Below are positions 1 through 13,013 of a DNA stretch of 64,000 nt, one piece after another. Origin of the DNA: Diphasiastrum complanatum (lineage: Eukaryota; Streptophyta; Lycopodiopsida; Lycopodiales; Lycopodiaceae); contig CM055106.1 in assembly GCA_029204225.1 (NCBI GenBank), positions 23,458,801 to 23,522,800 of the forward strand, read 5' to 3'. The position numbers and the translations under genes are program-made. A model generated the notes under the pieces. The model worked only from the letters and a program-made list of their open reading frames with translations, made no database searches and had not been told where the DNA came from. Numbering within the stretch: position 1 is the stretch's first letter; every line of letters begins with the position of its first letter.

Positions 1-677
1 TGCAAGTACCCAGAAGTACAAATATCATGACATCAGCATATATACTCTAGGTCATGGCTAATCTGCCACTTGTAATTCATGATTAGTTGTAGATGTTTAT
101 TCACTCTAATTTAGGAGTTACACAATGTGACTATATACTTTCTGGATGATACTTGACACATATACATGAAGTAGTCTGATGCTAGTAAACAAGAAGATGA
201 AAAATACAGAACAGAAGTCCGCCTACGTGCGAGACAAGTTCCTGTAAGCAGGATCCATAGAGATCCAACAAGTCTGCTAGAAAGCGAGACATTGCTCATG
301 AGAGAACTATATTTCTCTCATGCCAACGCACTGCGTGGATCTGCATGCAGTGCTTGAAGAATTAGAGAAGAATTAATAGATGATTTTGTAGCCGTAGTAC
401 ACATAAATCACTTCTTATCTTGTCTGATCTTGAATGCAAATGAGTCTACCATTATTCGTGTGTCTAATTCTCTTGTTCCTTTTTTTTTTCGCACATTAGT
501 TGAAATTTTGTTGAATGCTACATCAATCTATTAACGTAGATCATGCAGTGCCTGACTACATTCTGGAGGACTGTAGGAATGATAGAGCTAGCAGTGACCA
601 GCAATCAGATCTGAACTCCATCCGAATTATTTGCTTTCGCAATTATTTCGTGTCTGCAATGACTATTATTGTTATCA
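1..677 (+). other. Gene-free; probable 5' LTR of the copia element
   Basis: There is no coding sequence here. The stretch ends in CA at 676-677, one base before a primer-binding site, which is where a 5' LTR should stop. I could not find the matching TG start or a second copy behind the pol region, so the left boundary is open and the LTR may begin outside the window. Confidence 0.35.
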
Positions 678-678
678 G

Positions 679-690
679 TGGTATCAGAGC
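679..690 (+). promoter_or_regulatory. Retrotransposon primer-binding site
   Basis: TGGTATCAGAGC is the exact complement of the 3' end of plant initiator tRNA-Met, the usual primer of plant Ty1/copia elements. It lies about 100 bases before the first gag codons, as expected. Confidence 0.8.
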
Positions 691-790
691 CTACCTTGTC
701 ATAATCTGAACGTAGCCAAGAAGCTATCAGATCCAGGAGGCCAAGCATTCAGACGAACAACCATCAACAAAAGAACAGACTTCAGAAGCA

Positions 791-1736
791 ATGACTTCAA
801 TCAGCAGCATACAAAACAAGATCTGTACAGTTTTTGATTTTTCAGGATCTAAATTTCTAGTCTGGAAAGTTAAGAGATCATTGATAATCAAGGGTGAAGG
901 TTTATTTTCCTGGGTGGATGGCACAGAGGAGATGCCTACGACATCAGGCAAAGAGCTATGCGAGTGGAGGGAGAAAAATGACAAGGCAGTAGCCTTGCTA
1001 TCTTCATCCATCGAAGATAGTTTCACACTTGACCTAGCTACACTCTCCAAAGCTAAGGAGATGTGGGATGCACTGTTCACGAGATTTCAGACAAAATAAA
1101 GAAGTCAAATAATAATGCTGGAAGATCAGCTGACAAATCTATAGTGGGATGTGAAAGACCTCACTTTTTTTGTAAGGAAGATGAAGGATCTATTTCTATC
1201 ACTACATAACTCTGGAGCAAATAATATAGTGTCAACTGAGAAGCAGCTCACATACCTATTGAGAGCCTTATCCAGATCTTTCCAGATGACGAGAACCCTG
1301 CTCGCGAAAGATCCTACCATGACCCTCGAAAAGGCAATTGTCGAGATTCGAGAAGAAGTCGAGGCGAGAGAACACCTTGATCACAAGGATGGTTCTGACC
1401 ATGCCCTCTACGGCAACAAAAAAAAATCCAAGAAACAATTCAAGCCTAAGAGGAAGTCAAATCAGAGGCATGATCGTGAAAAACAAGCAAACGGGACCAG
1501 CAAAGGCGACTGGAAGAGCAAAGGGAGGTCGAAACAGCAAGGTGGAGAAAAGAAGAGTTGTGTGAGATGCAGAAGAGAAGGGCACACAGTTGATACATGC
1601 TAGCTCAATCCAAAGATGGAGTGTATCCATTGCCACAAGAAGGGTCATGCAGCCATTGATTGTCGCCTGAACCCAAGGAACAAATTAGTGCAAAACAGAC
1701 AGGAAAACAGCAACAGTTCATCCTATGTGGAGGAGC
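791..1736 (+). pseudogene. Copia gag with two zinc knuckles (broken)
   Basis: The start MTSISSIQNK leads into a copia gag segment (FSGSKFLVWKVKRSLIIKGE). A stop near 1097 and another near 1142 interrupt it, and the frame continues through an alpha-helical region to a lysine-rich stretch. Two CX2CX4HX4C knuckles follow: CVRCRREGHTVDTC near 1559-1600 and CIHCHKKGHAAIDC near 1622-1663, separated by a stop. Most copia gags carry one knuckle; two occur in some lineages. The knuckles would bind the element RNA during particle assembly. Confidence 0.75.
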
Positions 1737-1830
1737 CTGAGAGCTCAAAAATGGGTGAAGAAAGATCGAACAGAAACTGTTCGACCACCTACATTTGTGA
1801 AGACGCGTGTGCAACATCAACATCTGACAC

Positions 1831-4800
1831 ACATGAGGTGATTCTAGATTCAAGATCCACCTCACACTCTGCGACATCAAGATGAATCATGTCTGATTTC
1901 AGAAGTGCTGATCCTTCAAGATTCATAGTTCTTGGAGATGGATCTAAACATCAAGTGAACGATATTGGTTCACTGTGGCTCAACACCAATGGCAGAGACA
2001 GATGGCTCAAAGAGGTTCTGTTCGTGCCCACACTGCAGCAAGACTTGCTTTCTGTGGCAAGAATAGCCGATGTAGGAATGTGTGTGACATTTTCTGATGA
2101 AGCATGCAAATTATTGATTGCAGTACCAGTACCTTGATCATCAAGGTAGAAGAAAAGGTAATCTATATCACTTGAAGGTACGCTTACCTGCAGATCAGTT
2201 GCATCAGAATCATGATGATTTGCCAGACACTTTGTGGCACAAGAGACTATGCCACATGAACTCAATGGTACTTTACCAAGCAAGCCATCACGGAGCGATA
2301 ACAGGGGTCAGCATCTCGAATACAACCAGTTCGACCACCTGTGATGCATGTTTGAAGGGTAAGATGTCGCGAACTCCATTTGTCAAAGACTCCTACAAAA
2401 TGACCAAGATTCTGGAGTTAGTGCATTCCGACATCTGTGGCCCTTTCAATGTGATCTCAGTAGGAGGCTCAAAATATTATATAACTTTCATTGATGACTG
2501 TAGTAAATTTGCCAGAGTGTACTTTATTCAGAATAAATTTGAAGCACTTGATAAATTCACAGAGTATGTGAATTGGATAGAGAGATGCACAACCAACAAA
2601 GTGAAGCAGATCAAGACAGATCGAGGTGGCGAATACATCTCGAATCGCTTCACTGACTTTTGCAATGATCGTGGCATCATTCATAGAAGGACTGCAGCCT
2701 ACACACCGCAGCACAACGGTGTTGCAAGAGAGAAAGAATAGGACCCTGATGGAAGCTACCGAATGCATGATGGCCTACTCGAAAGCTCCAAGGGTACTGA
2801 AGCAGTAGCTACAACCGCATACATGCAGAATAGGACAGGTAAGTCTGGTGTCCCTCACACGACACCACACGAGTTATGGTGGGGTAGAAAGCCCAACTTG
2901 TCTCACATCATAATCTTTGGTTGTGCAGCTTATGCACATATTCCTGATAAGGTTCAAAATAAGCTTGATGAGAAAGTTGAACAGGGATTTCTGGTAGGTT
3001 ATGACAACAATTCGTCATACTACAAAGTCTACATGCCAGGCATGAACACTGTGAAAATAGTGAGAGATGTCAGATTTGATGAGAGCAGGACAATGGCCAA
3101 TGACAATCCTGTCAGCTATGAAGTTATGGAGAGACAGTATTATGATTTGTCGCCAGCGACAGAGGGAGCAGAAGAGAACATGAAAACGAAGATTTTCGAG
3201 TCGCTTCCCATTTGAGTGACGAATCTGAAGACGAAAGATTCGAGAGACAGCCTACTGCTACGGTACCTGTAAACCAAGATGGTTCCGGACCTAGCAAAGC
3301 AGACAAAGAAAAAGACATTGTTGTCCCATGAGGATCTCCTAGAAGGTTGACAAGACCATGAAGAACGCCAACAAGATACGTGCCAGGCAGCTCTGCTTCT
3401 ACATCAGAAGAATTCTGTGGATTCAGTGATGAACCATAGACTTTTCGAGAAAGTGATTGAATGTCCAGAGAAGGACAAGTAGTTCCAGGCCATGAACGAA
3501 GAGATGGAATTCATGAGGAAGAACCAGGTATGGACGTTGTAGCCATTACAACATAAGCGCAAGACTGTCAAATGCAAATGGGTTTTTAAGCTCAAGTAAA
3601 GACCAGATGGGAATGTCTCAAAATACAAGGTAAGACTGGTAGCGAAGGGATTTTCTCAGAGATATGATGTTGACTACTCTGAAACCTTCTCTCCTGTCAT
3701 CAAACATTTGTCCCTACGATTGTTATTTGTATATGCAGTTGCTTATGACCTCAGGATCCACATTGTGGACGAGAAGATAGCCTTCTTGCATGGCGAGCTA
3801 GACGAAGAGGTCTATATGGATCAACCCCCAGGATACGTCTCGAATTCACTTCCTGACTATGCATGCAGAATGCATAGAAGTATCTACGATCTGAAACAGT
3901 CAGCTCGACAATGGTACAAGAAGAAGGATCAAACCCTAAAATCATTAAGATTCAAGCCACCGATGGCTAATTCCAATGTGTATGTCAGAGTCACAAATGG
4001 GCAGATCATCATTGAGGCTATCTATGTGGACGACACTCTGATACTTTGCAAGAGTGAAAAGCTGATTGTTGAAGTGAAGACAGACATTGCGAAACATTTT
4101 GAGATCATGGATCTGGAAAAGCCAGGTGCTACCTCGGCTTGCAAATTGAAAGGGACTATGAGGGAGGTAAGCTATACCTTCACCAGTCCAGATACATCCA
4201 GTAATTGAAAGGGACTATGAGGGAGGTGCTACCTCGGCTTGCAAATTGAAAGGGACTATGAGGGAGGTAAGCTATACCTTCACCAGTCCAAATACACCTA
4301 GAAAATCCTAGAGATTTTTGGGATGCTGAATTGCAAAGGAGCGAATACTCCAATGCTCGCAGGAACAGTGTTGACAAACGATGATTGTCCGGACTAAAGA
4401 AGAGAGAGAACAAATTCAGCTGACACCTTACAAGAAGCTGATAGGTTCGTTGATGTACCTTGCAGACAACACACGTCCCGACATTGCTTATGTAGTGTTC
4501 AGGATGAGCCAATTTTGCACGAATCCAGGCCTCGACACATTGGAATATTGCAATACAAATTTTGCAATATCTTCAATTAACAAGGGATTATGGCTTGTGT
4601 TATTGTCATGATGCAGTTTTCAAGATGCTTTCCTATAGTGATGCTAGCTGGTCATCCCTCAAGGATGATTGTAAAAGCGTCTCAGGAGGATGCACCATTG
4701 CGTCAGGAGCGGCAATTCTCTGGGTCAGCAAGAAGCAGACCATTGTGGCTCAGTCATCCTACGAAGTAGAATACGTTGTAGTAGCAAAGATGGCCAACTA

Positions 4801-5083
4801 CATAATTTGGCTCAGGCAGTTCCTCGACGAATTGGGCGAAACAAGGAATGAGCCGCTGGTCTTGCAGATGGATAACACATCTGCAATACATCTGACGAAA
4901 GATCCTGTGTTCCATTCGAGAACAAAACACATCGCGATCAAGTACCACTTGATCAGGGATCTAATTGAGAAGAAGATACTACAGACCACCTTCATCAGAA
5001 TGAAAGACATGGTTGCTGACATCTTCACCAAGCCGTGGACAAAGGACTTTTTGAGAGATAGAGGAGCAGTCTTGGAGTCGTAA
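1831..5083 (+). pseudogene. Copia pol: protease, integrase, RT, RNase H (broken)
   Basis: The protease site reads ILDSRSTSHSAT; the conserved DSG is now DSR, which should kill it. The integrase has LWHKRLCHMN and DACLKGK (zinc-binding), then HSDICGPF and TDRGGEYIS (catalytic Asp residues), with a frameshift near 2735 just before the last acidic residue. The reverse transcriptase keeps KTVKCKWVFKLK, FLHGELDEEVYMDQPPGY and the YVDD catalytic motif near 4024, but has in-frame stops and a 100 bp duplication. RNase H begins SYSDASW near 4632 and ends at a stop at 5083 after FTKPWTKDF. All activities are presumed lost. Confidence 0.85.
4125..4302 (+). repeat. 100 bp tandem duplication inside the RT domain
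   Basis: The segment starting GGTGCTACCTCGGCTTGC at 4125 starts again at 4225. Within it the phrase TTGAAAGGGACTATGAGGGA occurs three times (about 4147, 4205 and 4247). It breaks the reverse transcriptase frame after the YVDD region. Confidence 0.85.
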
Positions 5084-8000
5084 AGCTATCATGCTTTGAG
5101 AGAGAGCCGAAGAAACAAAATGTTTCTATTACCAAAGCTTTGCTAGCCTTTAGTCCTCTGCCTGACGAAAATGTTCGCGAACACAAAAGTCAAAAGACAC
5201 GAAGCGAAAATGTTCGCGAACATCCTGACGAGAAGACATGAACGCGAAAGATTCGCGAAAGAAAATATTTCGCGGTGCTGCAGGAGAAAGTTAGATAACG
5301 AGAAAGTCAAACGACTTGAAAATAGCGAATGGCTGGAGACAGCAAAGTCCTTTCGATCGGAGCTTCGGGAAAGATCAGAACGATTGTCGTAGGTGGATTC
5401 CAGGGAGTATTCACGAAAAATTGCTCAAAAATGGTTGCATGTGGCTGAGACAGGAAGCTGGCCAGATTTCTCCGAGTACTCCGTCAATTGGGGAGCGGAG
5501 CAGATTAGAACGGGCTGTGAGGTAGTGGTAACTCAGGGTTGAGTGGATTTTAAGATCCATTTACAATGACGAGAGAAAGAAGCAATTTTGGGAATTGGCA
5601 AAAAGCGACTAGTTGACGGAAAACGTAAAGCTGCGGATCTTTCTCTGTACTTGACGGAATTGGGCACTGTAAATTGCTACCTAGCACTATGTATGGGAAA
5701 GGCCAAGCGATTGCTAGGAGGGCAGTCTTAGCCATGGAGCAATCATAGAGCATTTATCCTTCTTTTCAGTTATGGAGACTATGGTCAGCTAGGGTTTATA
5801 GACAATAAACCTTGAATTTCTCTCTGTATATGACATATTTTGGAGCTGTCAGTGGCTGTAGCAAGGCGTTTTTGTAGGGCAACCTAACAGCCAAGAGGCC
5901 ATGGATGGCCGTGGGCTACAAAAAGAGCAATTTACTATGAAACTATGATTGAAAAATGAAGGCTAGGGTTTTAGTATGCAAAAGCTTGGTTCTTTTGATA
6001 TAGGACACTATTTATGGAACTGTAAAAGCATGCTTGAGGGCGCCCAAGAAATTCAAATCAGCATGGAAATGGCGTCGGTAGCCACGGAGTAGATTTGACA
6101 CAAATCTATGGGGAGCAAGGCAGTCGTGGAGAGGGTCTAGCTAGCTTGGAGAGAAAGAGCTTGAGTGAAGAAAGATGACAGGTCGCGCTGGTGGCTTGCG
6201 CGCGCCCAACATCAAAAGTCCCATAGCATGTTGAAGTGGCTGGCGCACGTAAGAGTCTCCATTAGCGCGCGGATGGCATAGCGTCCATCGGATCGGATGG
6301 AGTAACTCTTGATGGTCCAGATGTATTTCTTAGAAAGGAAGTAGCCAATGGATGCATTTGAAAAGGGCCTGAAGGGCAATGAAGAAAAGAAGTGGCCTTC
6401 TTTTCATTAAATTTTTTTCAAGTGGATATTCATTGAAGGGACCCAAAGTCCAGAATGGACTTCACTTCATTGAAAATCTTCAAAATAAAGATACAGTTCA
6501 TTTTGCAAGGGCAATCTTTGGAGAGGGCTATCTTTAGCTAGAGGGCACCTTTTTTGGCCATCTTTGGGCCAAAATGGCCCCTAAAACTGGCTGCTCAGAG
6601 CCATCGGATAAAGCGACGTCACATAGTAGGGAGAAAGGCATTTTGGGGAGTTTTCATCACCATTCTATCGAGCGGAGTGCGGGTGACCTAATGATGGGCT
6701 ACATTCACCATTTGGGACCGTAGGGCCAAATTTGGGGCTATTTTTGGCTGGTGAAACCTACTACAGAGCGGTACAATGAGGCATAATCACTTCTAAATCA
6801 TTACTACTTAATCCTGACAGGGTAATAGGGTGTTTGGGAGCGGTAAATGCGGTATGGGGGTGAATGGTAGTGGAATTGTGTGGAGAAAGCTAGTATTGAC
6901 GACAGAAGTGCAGTTTGGCAACGTGACTACTCATCATTGGCGACAATTTTGAGAGGGCAAGCACTCACAGGTGAGAGGTAGGCATGGTATGCCGGTTACA
7001 AGTGAAAAATTCTTGTGATCAGATTCAACTCTTTGAGTTCGAACCAACCAACGTCAAGTGGCATTTTGGAGGAACGCTCTCACAAGCATGATCGGTAGTG
7101 GCATTGTCGAGTTAGGTGATAGCTGCATTGACACACACATCTGTATCTTGGAGATTTCTCGTTCGGAGGAAAATATTGGCTAGCTTGGAGGTACACGCAT
7201 TGTGGCGGTCACAGGTGATGGAAGTGCGAGGTGGTGCCAATTGGAAGCCATTGGGCAAGATAGTGGACTTGCATTGGATGAGTTGTGTGTGGGACATGCA
7301 GAGGATGAAGAACGAGTCAATAATCACACTTTGGAGACTCTTGGAGAGTGGTAAATGTGATGATTTTGTGGTTTTGTAGTCGATAAGTCAATTTTGATCA
7401 AGTCATTGTAGCTGTGGTACAGTGTATCAGGTTTGTCATCGAGGAGATACACTCCAACGGCCTATCAGATTGGACTTGAGTCACTTGATGGACAGGACTT
7501 ACAGGGGGATTCATGATAGAATCAGGACACTGTAAATGCAAATGGACAAAGTGTGAAGCTTTGGGAGCCATCTCTAGGTTCGAGAGCTAATGGAGATCGC
7601 ACGGGGTGTGATCGGAGAGCAAGCACCATGATGGGTGTTTTGCTAGCGATCTACTATAGGGGATACTGATGGCGAGGACTTCATGGTGTGCTCATTTGGG
7701 AGTACAGGTTGGCATTACAACAGGGGGCCAGTCATTGGCATTGGCATCGATGGGGAGGCATCTTATCTATAGCTTTCATGCAGTTGGCTGTATTTGCAGG
7801 AGTCTAGGCTTGGCACAAGTGTTGGAATTTTCATGATGCAGATTCTCAGGTGGTGAGATCAGGGATAAGCCTAGAGGAAGTCACTCAGAGCCATATACCT
7901 CAGTACGATCAGGGAGACAGTGGTCGCGGGATCCCATGAGTAGCCAAGCTTGCTTTGGCATGGTGTCAGGTGGCACATAGCCAGGGAGAGTGTGCAGATG

Positions 8001-10200
8001 CTAGGAGCCAGGTGGAGAAGGTGATGCTTTGGAGTTGGCTTGTCTAGCAAGATGGTGACCAAGATCGGAGACATCAAGTGAGCATAGTATGTGGATGATG
8101 AGTCCATTGGGGTGGCACTCAGGGAGATGCTATAGTTGCTCAGGTATGATATGTCATTTGATGTATGGACGATGTTCTTCAGCTGGTGCATCATGTGTGG
8201 TGACATAGGAATGGGTCAAGCCTACTTGGAGGTAGGTGGCATGGAGTGTACCTGGGGTGGTACATATCTTGAGGGCATGGAGTGCATTACGGGGTGATGT
8301 GGATCCATCATGCCCATGGTTGTGAGCTGATAGGGCTGGAGATGGTTGCTCAGGGAGTGGCAGCTGATAGTTTGACGAGTGATCAGGTGATCTGCATGGT
8401 TATATACATGGTAGTCTCCAGGTTGGCATCACATGTGGTTTTTTATCCATCATTATTTGGTAAGCATGATGCAGCTTTTGGTTAGATCTAGTTGAAGTCT
8501 AGTTGCACTACAGGTGGACAGATTCTTGGGGAGCTATCAGCGGGTAATGGATACTTGGTAATTAGATGGTATAGGGTACAGGGTTCTGGAGCTATCCTAC
8601 GTGATATGCTATGGATTGTGGATGAGTTTCTCATCACGATGATGGATCTAGTTTGCATTTTATTTGGCTTGGACGCTATGATGGATGTGCTGGCGAGATA
8701 GGATCCTTGGTGGGAGGCCTATATACTGGTCAAATCAGAGTTGGCAACGTCAAGCATGGGAAGTTGAGCCTACATGGGATGTAGGAGAGGCAGACTATCA
8801 TCAGTATCTCTGGGAGATAGGCGAGTTACTCAGGTATAGCCTATGGTGAGGTTTGTGTACATTCATTCATTGAGTCCTTGGTAGACTCTTGTGCTTGGAG
8901 CATGGGGAATGGATGGGGATCAACTTTCAGGACTTATTGGACAGTTTGATATGCTTGGACATGAGGGCATCTTGGTTACAAGTTCAAGCCATGGTTGGAG
9001 GCCTGATTTGGTGACCAGTGGTGTAGCAGCAGATCTATAGGTGGCACATGTGTTGGTATGATAGGATACCACTTATGGGCAGGCTTGATCATGTATTTGA
9101 TGCTCTATCATTCGTGTAGGTTTGCATGAGTGTGTGTGGGCTTGCATATTGCCTTCTCACGAGAGTCTAGATCTGAGTCAGAGTTGTATGTGGTTGTGCA
9201 TTTGCTACATTTGAAACAAAGAAGTCATTTTATGCTCATTGACTTGTTATTATGTCTAGTAGTTGTCTATCTCGTGAGGGTACAATCTTATGGTGGCAGT
9301 AAGATTTCCTCAGGTTGTCGCTCATGTATGTCAGCTTTACAGGTCTGTGCTTGTAAGTGTCTGATAGGATGTCAGCCTAGCTAGATGGAGGTTGTAAGTC
9401 TCATGGTGGCAGTGAGATTTCCTTAGTTTGAGCCATGTCGCTCATGTGGTCCGCTTGTGTTCAAGTCGGATTGGGGATGATTCAGTTGGTCGAGAGTATG
9501 GTAGACTCTCTGTATGAGCATTATGTTTACATGATACTTTGTGAGTCAAACCTGGTGGTTTGTTGGTGTGCTTGAGTGTGAGTCAAGTACAAGGTAGCTG
9601 TGACATGCATAACATCTTTTGGACACTCTAGATGCTGCTGCAATATATTGTTTTTTACCCCTATCACATTTGAGCTTAAGAGAGAGAGTTAGAAATCAAT
9701 TTGGTTTACTGTATATGGTTGTGATCGGGACGTGACCCGTTAGGATATATTGATCGGACACTAATCTATGAAGAGATTTTTTTTTATTTAATAAATTTCT
9801 AAGTAAGAGTTATTTCTAATTTATCATATTGGTCATGGGATGGGTACAAAGAATGATCAAATAGTAGCCATAGATTTTGCTATATGATATAGATTAGCAT
9901 GAGTTAGTGTAGGTTGCTTACACTTGGCATGATGAAATTAGCCTATACAAAGTTATATACAGTACTTGCTATACTCAGGGGCATGTCTTGAGTTTGTCGG
10001 TTGAATTTGGCCATGTTGGGCCCGATTTTAGTGACCTTAGTTTGATAGGTGGTAGACCAATTTTAGGACACCTGCCTTTTCATGCAATTTGTGAATATTC
10101 TATATGTAGAGTGTTTCTTTGTAATCTATTAACTTTTGTTGTGCCATCTGTGAGAGCTTGTGAGGAGTGGCTATGGTGATTGTGTGATGTGATCTGCATA
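5084..10200. other. Gene-free repeat-derived DNA, G/T-rich on plus strand
   Basis: No protein family is recognised. From about 5900 to 9700 the plus strand is visibly rich in G and T, with short phrases such as GGTGGCA and TTGG recurring, which suggests one old non-coding element rather than mixed intergenic DNA. Near 5160-5270 there are several TTCGCGAA-like palindromes, two of them in nearly identical contexts 40 bp apart. Confidence 0.4.
9287..9456 (+). repeat. Imperfect direct repeat, about 110 bp apart
   Basis: TGGTGGCAGTAAGATTTCCT with a following TCGCTCATGT (about 9290-9327) recurs as TGGTGGCAGTGAGATTTCCT with TCGCTCATGT (about 9403-9446). The second copy has a short extra piece between the two blocks. 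Confidence 0.75.
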
Positions 10201-12070
10201 CTACACTAGATTCTATCAGAATTTCAACTGTACATAGAACGAAGCGGGAGAGAGAGATAGTCTGGAACAGCTCTTCCTAAAATGGGCTGCTATTAATTTC
10301 CAACAAGAACGATCTTGGATCGCAAATGCCAAATGAGATCACAGCTCCTACGTTCACTAAAGAATCATAAAAATAAATGCGTGCTCAGATAAATCACGAG
10401 CAGAATCACCAGAGAGTATGAAGTTACTGTCAATTAGATTAAATGTGAGAGTTCAAAACACATTTAAGAATAATGGTGCAGAATGATTAGGCTTGATCCT
10501 CAAGCATTGTAGACGTCCGTTCTTTGATCAGATTCTTAAGAGCCAGAGACGTCCGTGATTTGTCAGAGTGAGTGAACGAGTTTGACAAGAGTGCAAACAA
10601 ACACAACATGCAAACATCTACGTTGGACACAGATGATGAAAGGATGTTGCTTGTATATTACACTAAATTGTCAGGAGCATGAGCAACAAATAGATTACAG
10701 ATCTTTTGCTCTTTGCGTCCTTGCACTAAATGAGAGCTAGAAATGTGTTTATACACATTGTTCTTGTAGTTACAAAAATTGTTTAACTTACAAGATTAGT
10801 TTACATTAAACTGGGGACTTGGTTGTGAAACAATGTACGACGACATCTATACAGATCGTACATCAGTCAGGTTTAAGCTCCGCTACGAGAGAGTGAAGAG
10901 GAGTCGCGAAGTTGTGCAATCGTTAAAGCTGTAGGTAGACCGCAATCGTTGACTTGGCGGTTCCTGGCAGTCACAATGTTGATCACAAGTTGTAGCTTGT
11001 GATTCCCTTCTGTCCCTGGTCTTCATCGAGTGACCACAAGGTTGACTCATGCGATGCCCCAGTGGTTCCATGCGGTGCCTTGGCGGTAGATGAACGGTGC
11101 CTTCGACAGTTCCTTTCGGTAGCTTGCAGGTGCGTTTCGGTTTGTTCCCTTTGCACATAGACTGCAACTTTTGCCTTGGCAGTGGTCTGGCAGTTCGTTG
11201 TTACACCACATTTCGACCGTAGACTTGTTCATTCAATGTTGGAGACAATAAAGATGGCCAGGTCCTTAATGTATTTCGATTCTTTGACATTCAAATCTTG
11301 GAAAAAAGTCAGGAATGGTTACCTTTTGGACTATGTGTAGAAACCCGTGTATTTTACCAGGTAGAACTCTGCACACAAAAATAGAGTAGTTCTGTAGGTC
11401 TACAGTCTGTGTTAGGAAACACGACCAAATATGCAGGTAGCAAAACATGAAACTGTAATTCTTGCAGGTATCATATGAGCAGACATAGAACCAAGATAAT
11501 AGGTTGCATCTGACCCTAGACCAGTGATCAAAAAATGTGCAGGAAGAGTTTCAAATGGATTATATCCCCAAGGAGTGGTGCCACATCATCAGTCAAACTT
11601 CGAGTCGAGGGGGGTTTACCTCTTCATGAGCCACAATCTCCGAGCAGCGAGTAGGTTTCCGAGTGACGACCATTACCCAAGCCCTGCTTTTGTTGATGAC
11701 CATGTCACAGAGCCCTCCCAAAATCTCCACTTATCGATACATTCTGAGAGCAAGAGTACATGTTATTATATAAAATGAGCGACCAAAGTCTCTAACCTGT
11801 AACTGATTTGTGTGCTGTCCACCCCATTCATCGGGTGAAAACCATGCCTAGAGGAAGCCCAAGGCTTATTATTGATGTTCTATGTCCAATGACCAGTGTG
11901 TATTAGGTAATGGCCATTGGAGGGCTATTAATATAAATAATTTGGGACCCGGACAATGAGTGGTGGAGGCCACGAGCTGGCCATGGACCAGATTATTTAT
12001 GGTAATGGTCCAACCAAATGGCCATTATCTTGCATAATTGACGTTCGCCCAATTTTTTTATGGTGCCCAA
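10201..12070. other. No feature recognised
   Basis: Short open frames only, none resembling a known family. The block 10870-11235 is slightly more GC-rich, without splice-flanked exons that I can support. Confidence 0.4.
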
Positions 12071-12179
<109 letters not shown>

Positions 12180-12500
12180 TCACATTATTGCTATTTTTCA
12201 TGTGAAACCTAAAAACCCTAAAACAAACCCTAAAAAATAAAAAATGAGCGCCTCTCTCTCACCCGATCCTAAAGCGCACCCTCCTTCTCTCTCCATTTTA
12301 TACCTTATCTCTTTCTAGAAACTTATCTTTCTAGGAATTTCTAAAGGCACATGCTGTCTCTCTGAAAAGTTCTAAATGCACATCTCATTTTCAACCCATT
12401 TTCACTACACTTCAAATGCTTTTTCAAATGCCCTTCAATGACATTCTAGGGCAAACGTGGACCAATGAGAATCCCCAAATCCCATTTTGTCTAATTGGGG

Positions 12501-12503
<3 letters not shown>

Positions 12504-12596
<93 letters not shown>
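12504..12596. repeat. (CT)n microsatellite, about 93 bp
   Basis: A pure CT run, the second within 450 bp. The DNA between the two runs carries further CT-rich phrases. Confidence 0.98.
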
Positions 12597-12598
<2 letters not shown>

Positions 12599-12936
12599 TC
12601 AACAATTTGGATCATATTATATCCTCTAAGGCCATCTAAGAAGGAGTAGGCCTCATCTCCTGCTAGATTTTCTAGGATGGATTCTCCGAAAGGTAATGGA
12701 AAATGATCACGTTATGTGACGGCGTTAAGTTTCTTAAAATCGTTCAATTCATTATGTTGTAGTGATCAATTACGATAGGTCAAGTCTTTGAGAGTTCTAA
12801 AAATGAACTATGTTGTTATAATCAAGATTCAGAAAATGAGAGTATTATTAAAGATGGAAGAATATGGTAAAAACAAAATGCTATATGAATTGTTAAAAAA
12901 ATATTTTGAAATTACAATTTGACATTCATAGCCTTT

Positions 12937-12968
12937 TTGTCATTCACAACCATGGTTATGAATGACAA
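12937..12968. repeat. 32 bp near-perfect palindrome
   Basis: TTGTCATTC, AC, AACCATGGTT, AT, GAATGACAA. The arms are exact reverse complements and the centre AACCATGGTT is itself a palindrome. Confidence 0.85.
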
Positions 12969-12981
12969 CATTTTTTTTGCC

Positions 12982-13013
12982 ACCAGCTCTACTTGTCGAT
13001 GAGTAGAGTTGGT
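12982..13013. repeat. Hairpin, 12 bp arms
   Basis: ACCAGCTCTACT and AGTAGAGTTGGT pair at 11 of 12 positions around an 8-base loop, only 14 bases after the previous palindrome. Confidence 0.75.

Larger units (their letters stand above)
672..5083 (+). mobile_element. Ty1/copia retrotransposon, decayed internal region
   Basis: The order is primer-binding site, gag, zinc knuckles, protease, integrase, reverse transcriptase, RNase H. Integrase before reverse transcriptase defines Ty1/copia rather than Ty3/gypsy. Many stops and frameshifts break the polyprotein, so the copy is dead. A 3' LTR could not be matched to the 5' side; the segment after 5083 has recurrent TTCGCGAA-type palindromes that may belong to a diverged LTR. 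Confidence 0.85.
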
